Positions 53,301-61,604 of a stretch of DNA of 64,000 nucleotides are shown piece by piece. A program made the position numbers and the translations under genes. Location: assembly GCA_030528645.1 (NCBI GenBank), contig JAUMYM010000002.1:111509-175508 (forward strand). Reading direction: 5' to 3'. Origin of the DNA: Erysipelotrichaceae bacterium (GTDB lineage: Bacteria; Bacillota_I; Bacilli_A; Erysipelotrichales; Erysipelotrichaceae). The first letter of the stretch is position 1; each line of letters starts with the position of its first letter. The notes under the pieces were generated by a model. The model did not search any database. It worked only from the letters and a program-made list of their open reading frames with translations, and was not told the origin of the DNA.

Positions 53301-56300
53301 CAATGTTCCACAGCAGTTCACAAACAGATAAACCGGTTATCTTAGATATGAAAATGGTGTATGACCTTGAAAAATTTGTATACATTGCACGTGAAAACGC
53401 TGGTAATGGTACGGTTCAAAAGGCAACGATTGAAACAAGTTTAGATGGTGTACACTGGAAAACTCTTTATAACAAAGATGAGCGTTGGAACTTATCAACA
53501 TCAAATCTAACAAAAGAATTCTTACCAAGTGAAAAAACGCTTGCTCGTTATATTCGTTTAACACCAATTCAAACCGTAGGTGGTTTCCTAAGTGCAGCAG
53601 AGCTTCAACCATATAAAGTAGATGGTACTGATGCTTATGCCGTAGCAGATGGAAATGGAGATGGTGTTATTGACCAAAACGACTTAACATTCTATGAAAA
53701 CTATCACGGATTAATTACATCAGATTCTGACTGGAGTTACGTGGTTGATAAAGGCTCAGATATTGACTATAACAACATTATTGATGCTTACGACTTATCG
53801 TTTGTAACTACAAACTTAGAAGGTGGCACAAAACAACAAGGAAATGCAAGTGGTAAGATTGTTTTAATTCCAAGCAAAACAAATGTTACAACTGGTGAAG
53901 TATATGAGCTAAAAGTAATGGGTGTTAACTTACGTGCTGTAAATGCTTATACCGTTCGTTTAAACTTAACAGATAAACATGCTCAATTTGTAGAATTCGA
54001 CCACAGCTTTGTAACTAGAAGCATGAAACCATTTGTATCTGATAAAAATCGTCAAGATGGAACAAATGATTTCGTTTTAACACAAGCAAACATTGGTAAT
54101 AAACCATTAATTTCAGGCAATGTCTTGCTTGGAACAATTAAATTAAAAGCCCTACAAGATGGACCTGTATTATTAGATAACACAGCGAAATTAGTAGGAC
54201 CGAAATTAAATGTCGTGGATGCGACAAGTGTAGAGCCTACATTCCCAAGCATTGAAGGTGAACGCTTCTACCAAGCAAGCGACTTCTCAGCAATCCATAT
54301 TACAAATGATCAATTACCAAATGATGATGGTAATAACTATAAATTACTAGCACAAAGACAAACAAATCCAAATGTATTATTAGATGGAGTAAAAACAGGT
54401 GCTCAATTTGAATTTAGATGGTACTATGGCACAGAAACAGATGCTCAATTCCCTGCCTATATTAAGATTCCATCAACGTTCTCATTCCACTTAAATCAAC
54501 CTGGTAAAGTAAATAGTGTAACTCTTTATGGACGTAATGGTGGAAATGGTACCGTTAAAAAAGCAAAAGTTGTCTTAGTCGATGAAAGTAACAACGAACA
54601 TGATTTAGGTGAATTAACAAGTACAAATGCAGTATTTAACTTCACATTTGATCAAAGTATTAACATGAAACGCATTGATGTTACTCCACTTGAAACAACA
54701 GGAAACGCTTCTAAACTATCACAACCAACAAATCGTATGATTACTATTAATGAAGTTACTATCGGATACAATGCCAATACAGATGTAACGGCTGTAAATA
54801 TCCTAACAGACTTAAGTAATCTATATGTAGGTGATGTAGTTGAATTAGATGTTGACGTACAACCGGAACAAGCAAGCAACAAGTATGTGAAGATTACTTC
54901 AGATAATGACAGTGTAAAAATTGTAACAAGCAAAGAAGGCGATCAATTCAAATACTATGCAACAGCAATTCAACCGGGAAGTGCAAACTTAACGATTAGT
55001 TCTGTTTCAAATCCAACAGTAACAAATACAGCAGTAGCAATGGTACATGCCGGTGCAAACAAACAAGCCTTAAATGACTTAATTGCACAACTTGCATCTG
55101 TCATTGATACGGAAGATTTATATGAAGCAACTACATTTGAACCATTTAAAGTAGCTTACACACAAGCAAGTACAACAGCAAATGATGATAGTGTTGCTCA
55201 AGAAGCTGTAAATCAAGCATATGATAAATTATTAGAAGCATATAATGCGCTACGTTTCCTTCCGGCAATTGAAGCAAACAAGCTAGAAGGTGTTACAAAC
55301 TTACCAACAGAAAATGAAATGACAGCGGCAACTGGTGAAGATGCTGAACTACGTTACACATTAGATGGTCAAAACGATACATACTGGCATTCTAAGTGGA
55401 CGATTCCTGCAAATAACAAATTACCGCAAGAAATTACATATGATTTAGGTAAAACAGTAACCTTAACGGATATTAAGTTATTAGCAAGACAAAATTCACG
55501 TAATGGTGATTTCAAGAAATTTGAAGTATACACAAGTACAGATAATACAGATTATGCCTTAGCTGGTAGCTTTGAATTAGAACACAATGGTACGCAATTA
55601 GTAAATAAAGATCAATTCTACCATGTAAAATTCAAACCGGCAGCAGCTCAATACGTAAGAATTAAAGTCTTAGAATCATTCGCTAACTTCCCACAAGACA
55701 ACAATAAATTTGCAACGTTAGCGGAAATTCAATTCTTTGCCGAAAAAGAAAAAGTAACGGTTCACTTTGACACAGATGGTGGAAGTGAAATCCAAGATGT
55801 ACAAGTAACGATTGATACACCGCTTACTCGTCCTGAAAATCCTACAAAAGCCGACCATGACTTTGTAGAATGGCAAAAAGATGGTGCACCATATGACTTT
55901 GCAACACCGGTAACAGAAGCCATGACTTTAAAAGCAATCTGGCAAGAAAAAGCAAAAGTTCATGTAATCTTTAACTTAAACAATGGCTCTGCAAGTCCAG
56001 ATATGGAAGTATATGTTGGCAGCATCTTAGATCGTCCAACAGATCCGCAAAAAGATGGCTATGTCTTTGTAGAATGGCAAAAAGATGGTGTTGTCTATAA
56101 CTTTGATACACCAGTAACAGAAGACATTACATTAGAAGCGATTTATCGTCCGGAAAATGCTGTAACATTTACGGTAACCTTTGATTCAAATGGCGGTAGT
56201 GCAATTCCTGCTCAAACTGTAAATGCCAACGCAACAGCAAACAAACCACAAGATCCAACTCGTGATGGTTATACATTTGTTGGTTGGACACTTGATGATG

Positions 56301-57532
56301 TGGACTACACATTTACAGAAGCGGTTGATCGAAACATCACGCTGGTGGCAAAATGGAATGCGATTGCTTTAGTCGACCCAGTAACAGTTACCTTTGATAC
56401 AGATGGTGGTACATCACTAACACCTGTACAAGTAGAACGCGGAAGCAAAGTCAATAAACCAAGTGATCCTTCAAAACCTCATCATACATTTGTAAAATGG
56501 GTGAAAGAAGATGTAGATTATACATTTGAAGAAACTGTAGAAGAAGACATCACACTAAAAGCCATCTGGCAAGAAGATGAAAAAGTAACAGTTACCTTTG
56601 ATACACAAGGTGGTAATGCCATTGCTCCGGTTGAAGTGTACAAACATGAAATGATTACACCAGTTACACCAACAAGAACTCACTTCACATTCACCGGATG
56701 GACATACAACAACCAACCATTTACATTTACAACACCAATTGAAACAAATATGACACTTGTTGCAACATGGCAAGAACATACTAAATTCACGGTAACATTC
56801 AATACCGATGGTGGTAATGCCATTGAATCGAAGATGGTTTATACTGGTGAAACAGTACAACAACCGGAAAACCCAACAAAACTTGGCTATAAATTTGTAG
56901 AATGGAAACTGGATACTGTTTCTTATGACTTTACAAATCCGGTAGTGGATAACATTACATTAAAAGCCATCTGGCAACCAATTGCTTATGTTTCTCACCC
57001 TTCTGTAGCAAGCTTTACATTACCAAGCTCACTAGATGGTAAACAAGTAGAGACATTTGATATCTATGTTACAGAAGCAGGAAGCAACGTAAAAATTCAA
57101 CCGGAAGTGGAAGTGGAAGTAATCTTAACACTGGCAAATGGTAGTGATAACGTTACGGTATATCACGTCAATGCAGACAATACGTTAACGGCATATCCAC
57201 ATGAAGTATTAGATGCGAATCGTATTAAATTTAAATCAAAAGACTTCTCACCATATGTAGTCGTGAAAAACACAATCACTCCTCCAGTGGTACAACCAAA
57301 ACCTCCTGTTGTAAAACCGGAAGCTTCAACAAATACATGTGAAGCCAAAGGCTTAGTATGGAGTCAAGAAGCAAATGCTTGTGTATCAAAAACAGCTACA
57401 CCTAAAGCAAATCCTTCTGTTCCTAAAACAGGTGATACAACAAATGTGACATTCTATACAATGATGCTTCTAACAAGCTTCCTTGCTTTAGGATACTTCG
57501 TGATTCGTAAAAATCGCAAAGTGCGTCATTAA
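50330..57532 (+). CDS. Giant wall-anchored GH31 glycosidase (candidate alpha-N-acetylgalactosaminidase)
   Basis: A 2400-residue surface enzyme; the ATG at 50330 follows AGGAGG. Order: signal peptide (1-30); GH31 beta domain and barrel (about 40-800) with nucleophile Asp428 in LKTDVAW and acid/base Asp478 in WTGDQTG; FN3 (about 874-957); F5/8 type C (962-1094); dockerin-like pair DGNGDGVID and DYNNIIDAYD (1104-1162); cohesin-like (1167-1307); second F5/8-like (1312-1480); Big2-like (1482-1574); FIVAR-like (1576-1644); third F5/8 (1644-1804); six InlB/Flg_new repeats (1807-2217); Pro-rich linker; sorting signal VPKTG (2364-2368), helix and basic tail. KTDVAW and WTGDQTG resemble mucin-active GH31 alpha-GalNAcases, which is the preferred but unproven function. 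Confidence 0.92.
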   Translation: MKHLFKLFLALLVSFSVLSIQNPSVVYANEATLGSVTDVTVEGNLVKITYSNGQKGQIKFLEDDIFRFTVDPNGDFYEYAKPSQGYPEAKIQQQPDSSNEYTKPTPQLSKQDDRYILTTGKAILEIDKATSKLTLKDKNSKVLFTEVSPLSVGTKTYQTLSKVEGEHYFGGGTQNGRYIHTNKKIAIKNTNNWVDGGVASPNPFYYTTNGYGVLRNTFKPGVYDFGFKDANQVVTTHEDGRFDAYYFVGSTPKAILNNYYKVTGKPVVFHINSYYVGHLNCYNRDEWVNGTRIRLENGNTYNEINNKGLIKSGGTLETLNNQDPFSARAVIDGYVNNDMPFGWFLPNDGYGCGYGTHGFNQVSSDPTSNIDKNVANLKAFTDYASQFGIITGLWTQSNLSPVKGEKDHLQRDFAKEVNNGGIKILKTDVAWVGPGYSFGLNGIHGAYDIIGANNERPTIITLDGWAGTQRFGGIWTGDQTGGNWEYIRFHIPTYIGQSLSGNPNVGSDMDGIFGGSNVITARDYQWKTFTPLLLNMDGWGSYPKKPYYFGDDITSINRMYLKLRSELLPYFYNEAYKSMDDLPMMRAMFLNYPNDPYAYSLNLQYQFMFGNDFLVAPIYKNTAMNSATGDDIRNNIYLPEPGKIWIDYFTGQQYKGGSTINNFDAPIWKLPLFVRNGAIVPMYEENNNAFAPTTTNVKGLDRTKRVIEFWPDGSTSYELLEDDGVSLNNTNKEEPTYGPNVKTRFTSEVVGDVATLTAHPSTGNYNGYDSNRVTTFIVNVSEHPTSVTDGTTPIKEVNSLEEFKNATETVYFYNSKYNLNKYGTGTFKDKEIITNPKLMVKFARADVNQTAQTVVVNGFKNEAEFDKDVLNPALTVPTNFIVDTDKLTPTSVTLKWDAVDQATKYDVEVDGILNRNITATTFIHLEQPFDTPHKYRVRAVNKDGYSQWSDYVNARTLLDPYRNVPENMSVIWNHGDRWGAKEQAIDKDPKSMFHSSSQTDKPVILDMKMVYDLEKFVYIARENAGNGTVQKATIETSLDGVHWKTLYNKDERWNLSTSNLTKEFLPSEKTLARYIRLTPIQTVGGFLSAAELQPYKVDGTDAYAVADGNGDGVIDQNDLTFYENYHGLITSDSDWSYVVDKGSDIDYNNIIDAYDLSFVTTNLEGGTKQQGNASGKIVLIPSKTNVTTGEVYELKVMGVNLRAVNAYTVRLNLTDKHAQFVEFDHSFVTRSMKPFVSDKNRQDGTNDFVLTQANIGNKPLISGNVLLGTIKLKALQDGPVLLDNTAKLVGPKLNVVDATSVEPTFPSIEGERFYQASDFSAIHITNDQLPNDDGNNYKLLAQRQTNPNVLLDGVKTGAQFEFRWYYGTETDAQFPAYIKIPSTFSFHLNQPGKVNSVTLYGRNGGNGTVKKAKVVLVDESNNEHDLGELTSTNAVFNFTFDQSINMKRIDVTPLETTGNASKLSQPTNRMITINEVTIGYNANTDVTAVNILTDLSNLYVGDVVELDVDVQPEQASNKYVKITSDNDSVKIVTSKEGDQFKYYATAIQPGSANLTISSVSNPTVTNTAVAMVHAGANKQALNDLIAQLASVIDTEDLYEATTFEPFKVAYTQASTTANDDSVAQEAVNQAYDKLLEAYNALRFLPAIEANKLEGVTNLPTENEMTAATGEDAELRYTLDGQNDTYWHSKWTIPANNKLPQEITYDLGKTVTLTDIKLLARQNSRNGDFKKFEVYTSTDNTDYALAGSFELEHNGTQLVNKDQFYHVKFKPAAAQYVRIKVLESFANFPQDNNKFATLAEIQFFAEKEKVTVHFDTDGGSEIQDVQVTIDTPLTRPENPTKADHDFVEWQKDGAPYDFATPVTEAMTLKAIWQEKAKVHVIFNLNNGSASPDMEVYVGSILDRPTDPQKDGYVFVEWQKDGVVYNFDTPVTEDITLEAIYRPENAVTFTVTFDSNGGSAIPAQTVNANATANKPQDPTRDGYTFVGWTLDDVDYTFTEAVDRNITLVAKWNAIALVDPVTVTFDTDGGTSLTPVQVERGSKVNKPSDPSKPHHTFVKWVKEDVDYTFEETVEEDITLKAIWQEDEKVTVTFDTQGGNAIAPVEVYKHEMITPVTPTRTHFTFTGWTYNNQPFTFTTPIETNMTLVATWQEHTKFTVTFNTDGGNAIESKMVYTGETVQQPENPTKLGYKFVEWKLDTVSYDFTNPVVDNITLKAIWQPIAYVSHPSVASFTLPSSLDGKQVETFDIYVTEAGSNVKIQPEVEVEVILTLANGSDNVTVYHVNADNTLTAYPHEVLDANRIKFKSKDFSPYVVVKNTITPPVVQPKPPVVKPEASTNTCEAKGLVWSQEANACVSKTATPKANPSVPKTGDTTNVTFYTMMLLTSFLALGYFVIRKNRKVRH
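55750..56980 (+). repeat. Six tandem InlB B/Flg_new-type repeats within the GH31 gene
   Basis: Six units of about 65-70 residues, each opening with [KP]-x-T-V-x-F-D-T-x-G-G and closing with T-L-x-A-x-W, lie in residues about 1807-2217 of the GH31 protein. They form extended beta-rich stalk repeats that often lift the catalytic part from the cell wall. They are diverged at the DNA level, so recent duplication is not indicated. Confidence 0.85.
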
Positions 57533-57537
57533 TTTAG

Positions 57538-57564
57538 AAAGGACACTTAAGTGTCCTTTCTTTT
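57538..57564 (+). terminator. Terminator of the GH31 gene
   Basis: AAAGGACACTT pairs perfectly with AAGTGTCCTTT, followed by CTTTTT, 5 bp after the GH31 stop codon. Confidence 0.9.
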
Positions 57565-57595
57565 TGGTTGTAAAAACCACATAAATATGATTAAA

Positions 57596-57624
57596 TTGTA
57601 GATGAAAATATGTTTCAATATAGA
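57596..57624 (+). promoter_or_regulatory. Promoter of gpmA
   Basis: TTGTAG, a 17-bp spacer and TATAGA, with GAGGATG-type ribosome binding sequence before the ATG at 57643. Confidence 0.55.
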
Positions 57625-57642
57625 AAGAAAGAGGATGTTTGA

Positions 57643-58338
57643 ATGAAGTTAGTGTTAGTAAGACATGGACAAAGTGAATGGAACTTAGCAAACCTATTTA
57701 CTGGATGGACAGATGTTGATTTAAGTGAAACAGGTGTTAACGAAGCAAAACAAGCTGGAAAATTAATTAAAGAAGCAGGCATTGAATTTGATATTGCTTA
57801 TACATCAGTATTAAAACGTGCAATCAAAACTTGCCAATTCATCTTAGAAGAATCAGATCAATTATGGGTTCCAATGGAAAAAAGCTGGAGATTAAATGAA
57901 CGTCACTATGGTGCATTACAAGGCTTAAACAAAGCGGAAACAGCTGAAAAATATGGTAAAGACCAAGTACATGTATGGCGTAGAAGCTACAACGTATCTC
58001 CACCAGAAATGGATGTAGAACAAGGGAAAGCATTCCGTGCAGATCGTAGATATGCAATGTTAGATGAAAAGTTAGTACCTCTTACTGAAAACTTAGAAAT
58101 TACATTAGAACGTGTAATGCCATTTTATGAAGACCACATTGCACCAAGCTTAAAACAAGGTAAAAACGTTTTAGTAGCTGCACATGGTAACTCATTACGT
58201 GCATTATGCAAATACTTAGAAAATATCTCTGATGATGTAATTACAGACTTAGAAATCGCAACTGGTCAACCAATTGTATTTGAATTATCAGATAAGTTAG
58301 AAATCATCAGCAAGAAAATCTTAACAACAAACGAATAA
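57643..58338 (+). CDS. gpmA: 2,3-bisphosphoglycerate-dependent phosphoglycerate mutase
   Basis: A 231-residue GpmA. The phosphohistidine motif is [10 protein letters not shown] (His8), followed by [31 protein letters not shown] and [16 protein letters not shown], all hallmarks of dPGM. It interconverts 3- and 2-phosphoglycerate in glycolysis. It is a single-gene unit between the GH31 terminator and a bidirectional terminator; codon use looks like that of a highly expressed gene. Confidence 0.96.
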   Translation: MKLVLVRHGQSEWNLANLFTGWTDVDLSETGVNEAKQAGKLIKEAGIEFDIAYTSVLKRAIKTCQFILEESDQLWVPMEKSWRLNERHYGALQGLNKAETAEKYGKDQVHVWRRSYNVSPPEMDVEQGKAFRADRRYAMLDEKLVPLTENLEITLERVMPFYEDHIAPSLKQGKNVLVAAHGNSLRALCKYLENISDDVITDLEIATGQPIVFELSDKLEIISKKILTTNE

Positions 58339-58343
58339 AAATG

Positions 58344-58372
58344 AAAAGACAGTTTCAAGAAACTGTCTTTTT
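58344..58372. terminator. Bidirectional terminator after gpmA
   Basis: AAAAGACAGTTTC pairs with GAAACTGTCTTTT around a tiny loop, with T/A runs on both sides; it lies between convergent gpmA and the WYL regulator gene. Confidence 0.88.
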
Positions 58373-59341
58373 CTATGCATATACCTGTAATGCTTCTTTT
58401 AATCGCTTAACAACCTCATCCCTTAACTCTTGTGGCTGTACAATCTCAATCACATCTAAATACTGCTGAGCTAAATAAATAGCCCCTTGATAACTTAACC
58501 TTACCTTCAATGTAAACTGTGTATCATCCACCGGATAAATCTTGACATCCTTTCCAAATAAATCCAACATATGATCAATCGCCTTCATCTTACATAAAAA
58601 GGTGACTTGTTGCATAGGACCTGAATACATAAATAACTTATGCTTGGCATACTCATAGGCATCCATATCACTAGGCAAACTCTTAATGCCATCATCAAGA
58701 ATGACTAACTTTGATATGCGATCAATTCGATAATGAATAAAATCATCATACTTTGGATGTGTACCAATTAAATACGCTCTACCATCAACATAGACAATAT
58801 AACGCGGTTCTAATACATAAGGCTCTTTACGTCTTAAAACAAGTTCTTTATTTTGATTGTATGTTAAATAGGAAAAGGAAATCCTACACTTGCCTACAAT
58901 AGCTTTGGAAATCTTGGCAATATTGCTTACCAACTCCGGATGATTGGTCTTTAATGTATTTGGCATATAAACCTGTTGTTTAAATTCCTTGGCTTCATAC
59001 TTACTTAACGTCTTTAACAGTTTTACAATCAAAGCATTACTTTGAGGCTCATCGATAAAATGAGAAGCATGAATGGCATTACACATTAATAATACTTCCC
59101 CCTTATGAAATTGGCGTTGTTGTAAATAATAACCCTTACCATTTTCTTCATAACGATTGATTTTAATGCCACTTTGTTCCAACATATCCATGTTCGAATA
59201 TACAGTACGACGTTCTAATTCTAAGTCATAGATTTGCTTCAATAGACTTTGAAGTTCTTTCATCGTTAAGATATGTTGTTCATCACTATATTGCGTTAAA
59301 ATATCTAAAAGAGCTAGTACACTATGTTTTTTCTCTGCCAT
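58373..59341 (-). CDS. WYL-domain transcriptional regulator (YafY-like)
   Basis: A 322-residue regulator with an N-terminal winged HTH (TMKELQSLLKQIYDLELERRTVYSNMDMLEQSGI) and a C-terminal WYL domain (ISFSYLTYNQNKELVLRRKEPYVLEPRYIVYVDGRAYLIG, then FIHYRIDRIS). WYL domains sense nucleic-acid or nucleotide ligands and are frequent in stress and phage-defence regulation. The target is unknown. It is divergent from the HIRAN gene, which it might control. Confidence 0.88.
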   Translation of the reverse strand: MAEKKHSVLALLDILTQYSDEQHILTMKELQSLLKQIYDLELERRTVYSNMDMLEQSGIKINRYEENGKGYYLQQRQFHKGEVLLMCNAIHASHFIDEPQSNALIVKLLKTLSKYEAKEFKQQVYMPNTLKTNHPELVSNIAKISKAIVGKCRISFSYLTYNQNKELVLRRKEPYVLEPRYIVYVDGRAYLIGTHPKYDDFIHYRIDRISKLVILDDGIKSLPSDMDAYEYAKHKLFMYSGPMQQVTFLCKMKAIDHMLDLFGKDVKIYPVDDTQFTLKVRLSYQGAIYLAQQYLDVIEIVQPQELRDEVVKRLKEALQVYA

Positions 59342-59434
59342 AATTATCTCCTTTTTATGTATTTTATCACACTTGGCATTTTTTATGTACAGATAAATTG
59401 CTACAGTAAAGATGTAAACAAGGAGGTATCTTGT

Positions 59435-59767
59435 ATGAGAATGAAAAAATACTATCTAACAATTACCGGTACAAACTACTATCATGGAACAAAGTTTCTT
59501 GAAACAGGAATGGAAGTATGCCTTGAAAAAGATTATAATAACGACTATGATGCAGAAGCCATTATGGTAAAACTTCCCGGTCTTGGAAAGATTGGATACA
59601 TTGCCAATTCACCAAGTACGGTCATTGGAGAATCGATTTCAGCCGGTAGACTTTATGATAAATTTCATAGAACATTACAAGCAAAGGTAGAGTATGTTCT
59701 TTCAGATGGTGTTATATGCTCAGTATCTTTAGTCGATCAAAAATATCACAATGTAAAACACTTCTAG
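59435..59767 (+). CDS. HIRAN-domain protein
   Basis: A 110-residue protein consisting almost only of a HIRAN domain: YYLTITGTNYYHGTKFLETGMEVCLEKDYNNDYDAEAIMVKLPGLGKIGYIANS. In larger proteins HIRAN binds DNA ends or stalled forks. The start at 59435 is set by AGGAGG 8 bp upstream. It is divergent from a WYL regulator and ends at a strong terminator. No nuclease or helicase domain is attached, so the role is open. Confidence 0.8.
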   Translation: MRMKKYYLTITGTNYYHGTKFLETGMEVCLEKDYNNDYDAEAIMVKLPGLGKIGYIANSPSTVIGESISAGRLYDKFHRTLQAKVEYVLSDGVICSVSLVDQKYHNVKHF

Positions 59768-59784
59768 GCTAAGAAGTGTTTTTT
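59757..59784 (+). terminator. Terminator of the HIRAN gene
   Basis: AACACTTCT pairs with AGAAGTGTT across a 6-nt loop that includes the stop codon, followed by TTTT. Confidence 0.85.
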
Positions 59785-59819
59785 ATATAAAAGATAAACC
59801 AACATTAAACCGACATTTT

Positions 59820-59844
59820 AAAGGGTAGCTTTTCGCTACCCTTT
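59820..59844. terminator. Second hairpin, terminator of the yccF remnant direction
   Basis: AAAGGGTAGC pairs with GCTACCCTTT around a 5-nt loop; it lies between the HIRAN gene and the end of the yccF remnant and can act on either strand. Confidence 0.7.
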
Positions 59845-59871
59845 GCACTGTTTCGCTATACTTTTATGATT

Positions 59872-60232
59872 TTAAATACGAACAATTCTAGCACCTAAAG
59901 GAAACAGTGCTAGTTTTGCAAACTTGAAGCATTGTAATCCAAATGGAATACCAATAATTGTTAAACATAATAGAAAACCTCAGATAGAAAACCCTAAGGC
60001 TAATTGCACCAAAGATAATCCAAAAAACATTTATAATAAATGAAAATGTTCCATATCCATATACGACATCTTTTCCAAATGGAGAAAGGGCTAGTCTTGT
60101 AAATTTAAAACACTGTACACCAACAGGAATACCGATAATCGTAATACACCATAATACTCCCACTACAAACCAACCAAGGGCTAACCAAAATCCACCAAAA
60201 ATAAACCAAATCAGATTTCCAATAAAACTCAT
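59872..60232 (-). pseudogene. Decayed yccF family membrane protein gene
   Basis: The N-terminal half is intact YccF: MSFIGNLIWFIFGGFWLALGWFVVGVLWCITIIGIPVGVQCFKFTRLALSPFG. The protein should carry a second, similar domain. That second half exists in another frame, ending at 59872 (GFLLCLTIIGIPFGLQCFKFAKLALFPLG), so a frameshift near 60000-60010 breaks the gene. In the restored frame there is also TGA at 59982-59980 where Trp (TGG) is expected. Without repair the product ends in an unrelated tail at 59888. YccF function is unknown. Two lesions favour true decay over a single read error. Confidence 0.8.
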
Positions 60233-60272
60233 AAATCCTCCTACTGTAACTGTAGCCTTATTCTATACGATT

Positions 60273-61538
60273 TTATCCTTCTTGGCTAGTGTCTTTGAAA
60301 CCTTGCAGATGTTGTAATAGAATGGATGATTCTAAAGAAGTGGTAAAACATGGTTTGATTTTTTCTTCTAAATGTTGAATCACCGTTTGAATATGTCTTT
60401 TATTGATTTGTGTTGCGTTTTGATACAACAACGTTAAACTTTGTAAGATTGCTACTACAACTTGTAAATCTTCTTTGCCATATTGCATTAATGGTAAATA
60501 AAATGTTTCTAAATCATCTTGAAAGCCATAAGAACTATAGTAAATACGAAATTGTCTATTTTCTGCCTTTTGGATGTGATAGGTATCGATGCTTGCCATT
60601 GGTGATAATAAAACCCCTAATTTATTAATACAGTGAATTGCGGTATTTGGGTCGTTGATACCCGGAGAAATCGCACGCAAAGCAATCTCCAATAACTTAG
60701 TAATGTTATAACGATAATCTGTGGCTGCCAGTTTTTGATCTTGAAACACAAAAGTATCTAAAATCTTTTCTTCCAGTTCTTCTTCAAAAACATCTTTTAA
60801 TGACACTGTTGCGATGTCCATTCCCTTGGCAACGTATTGTCCAATCTTACAATCAATGCTTAAGTAGCCTTCCTGATCTTTCATCATGCTTAAAATCGCA
60901 TCCAAATCAACCAAACTGAAATAACCGGATTGTTTGGCTTGAATTTGATGGGTTACATAATGCTCTTTACGTTGAATGGCTTGGCTTTGTTTACGAATCG
61001 CTACTTCTTCATCAATGACTTTCTGTGCCATATCCGCAACATCTAAAATAACATTAACGCCTTGAAACTTCGTGATGACTTCTTGTACAAAAATAATGAA
61101 ATAAATAATACAATAAATAATCGCTACAAATCCTGAAATTACCGCTTCATTATGCAACACTTCTCGTGTAAAGATTAAGGATCCTATGCAATAAAAGAAG
61201 CCACCAATGAAGATACCAACTACTTTTAAAGTAATCTTTCGGTTAATAAAGTTTTCTACTACTCTTGGTGTAAAACTGGAAGCATAGGTATTTAATACCG
61301 TTAAAATGGTTGAAAAGGTAAAGGTTGTGATTGTTAAAAAGGCTGCTGCTAAAGATGTTAAAATTCCTTGTGAAAAATCCACACGAAGTTTAATAATATC
61401 CGGAAGAAAGTCTTTGATTGGTAAAATTCGCAAATCAATCAAGGAAACGATAAATAATAAAACAATTGAAAACGCAATGTATTCCAGTGTATAAATCCAT
61501 GTAATATTTTTAAGAAAGAAAACCTTTAGTTTTTGCAT
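60273..61538 (-). CDS. DUF2254 predicted membrane protein
   Basis: A 421-residue DUF2254 protein. The first 170 residues hold four membrane segments (YIAFSIVLLFIVSLIDL; TSLAAAFLTITTFTFSTILTVL with the conserved FTFS motif; FIGGFFYCIGSLIF; GFVAIIYCIIYFIIF). A soluble domain follows with SYFSLVDLD-type residues and ISPGINDPNTAIHCI, the second hallmark. Function unknown; members are spread in Firmicutes and proteobacteria. It is preceded by a GGGGG ribosome binding site. Confidence 0.9.
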   Translation of the reverse strand: MQKLKVFFLKNITWIYTLEYIAFSIVLLFIVSLIDLRILPIKDFLPDIIKLRVDFSQGILTSLAAAFLTITTFTFSTILTVLNTYASSFTPRVVENFINRKITLKVVGIFIGGFFYCIGSLIFTREVLHNEAVISGFVAIIYCIIYFIIFVQEVITKFQGVNVILDVADMAQKVIDEEVAIRKQSQAIQRKEHYVTHQIQAKQSGYFSLVDLDAILSMMKDQEGYLSIDCKIGQYVAKGMDIATVSLKDVFEEELEEKILDTFVFQDQKLAATDYRYNITKLLEIALRAISPGINDPNTAIHCINKLGVLLSPMASIDTYHIQKAENRQFRIYYSSYGFQDDLETFYLPLMQYGKEDLQVVVAILQSLTLLYQNATQINKRHIQTVIQHLEEKIKPCFTTSLESSILLQHLQGFKDTSQEG

Positions 61539-61604
61539 GATAACCCCCTAATGTCTTAGTATACTGTATCATATTTCTAGCATCTAATTTTAATATATAC
61601 TACC

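Noticed and set aside
59872..60232. Reading TGA as Trp in this organism
   Set aside because: The expected Trp-to-TGA site lies in a gene that also has a frameshift, and other genes use TGG for Trp normally.
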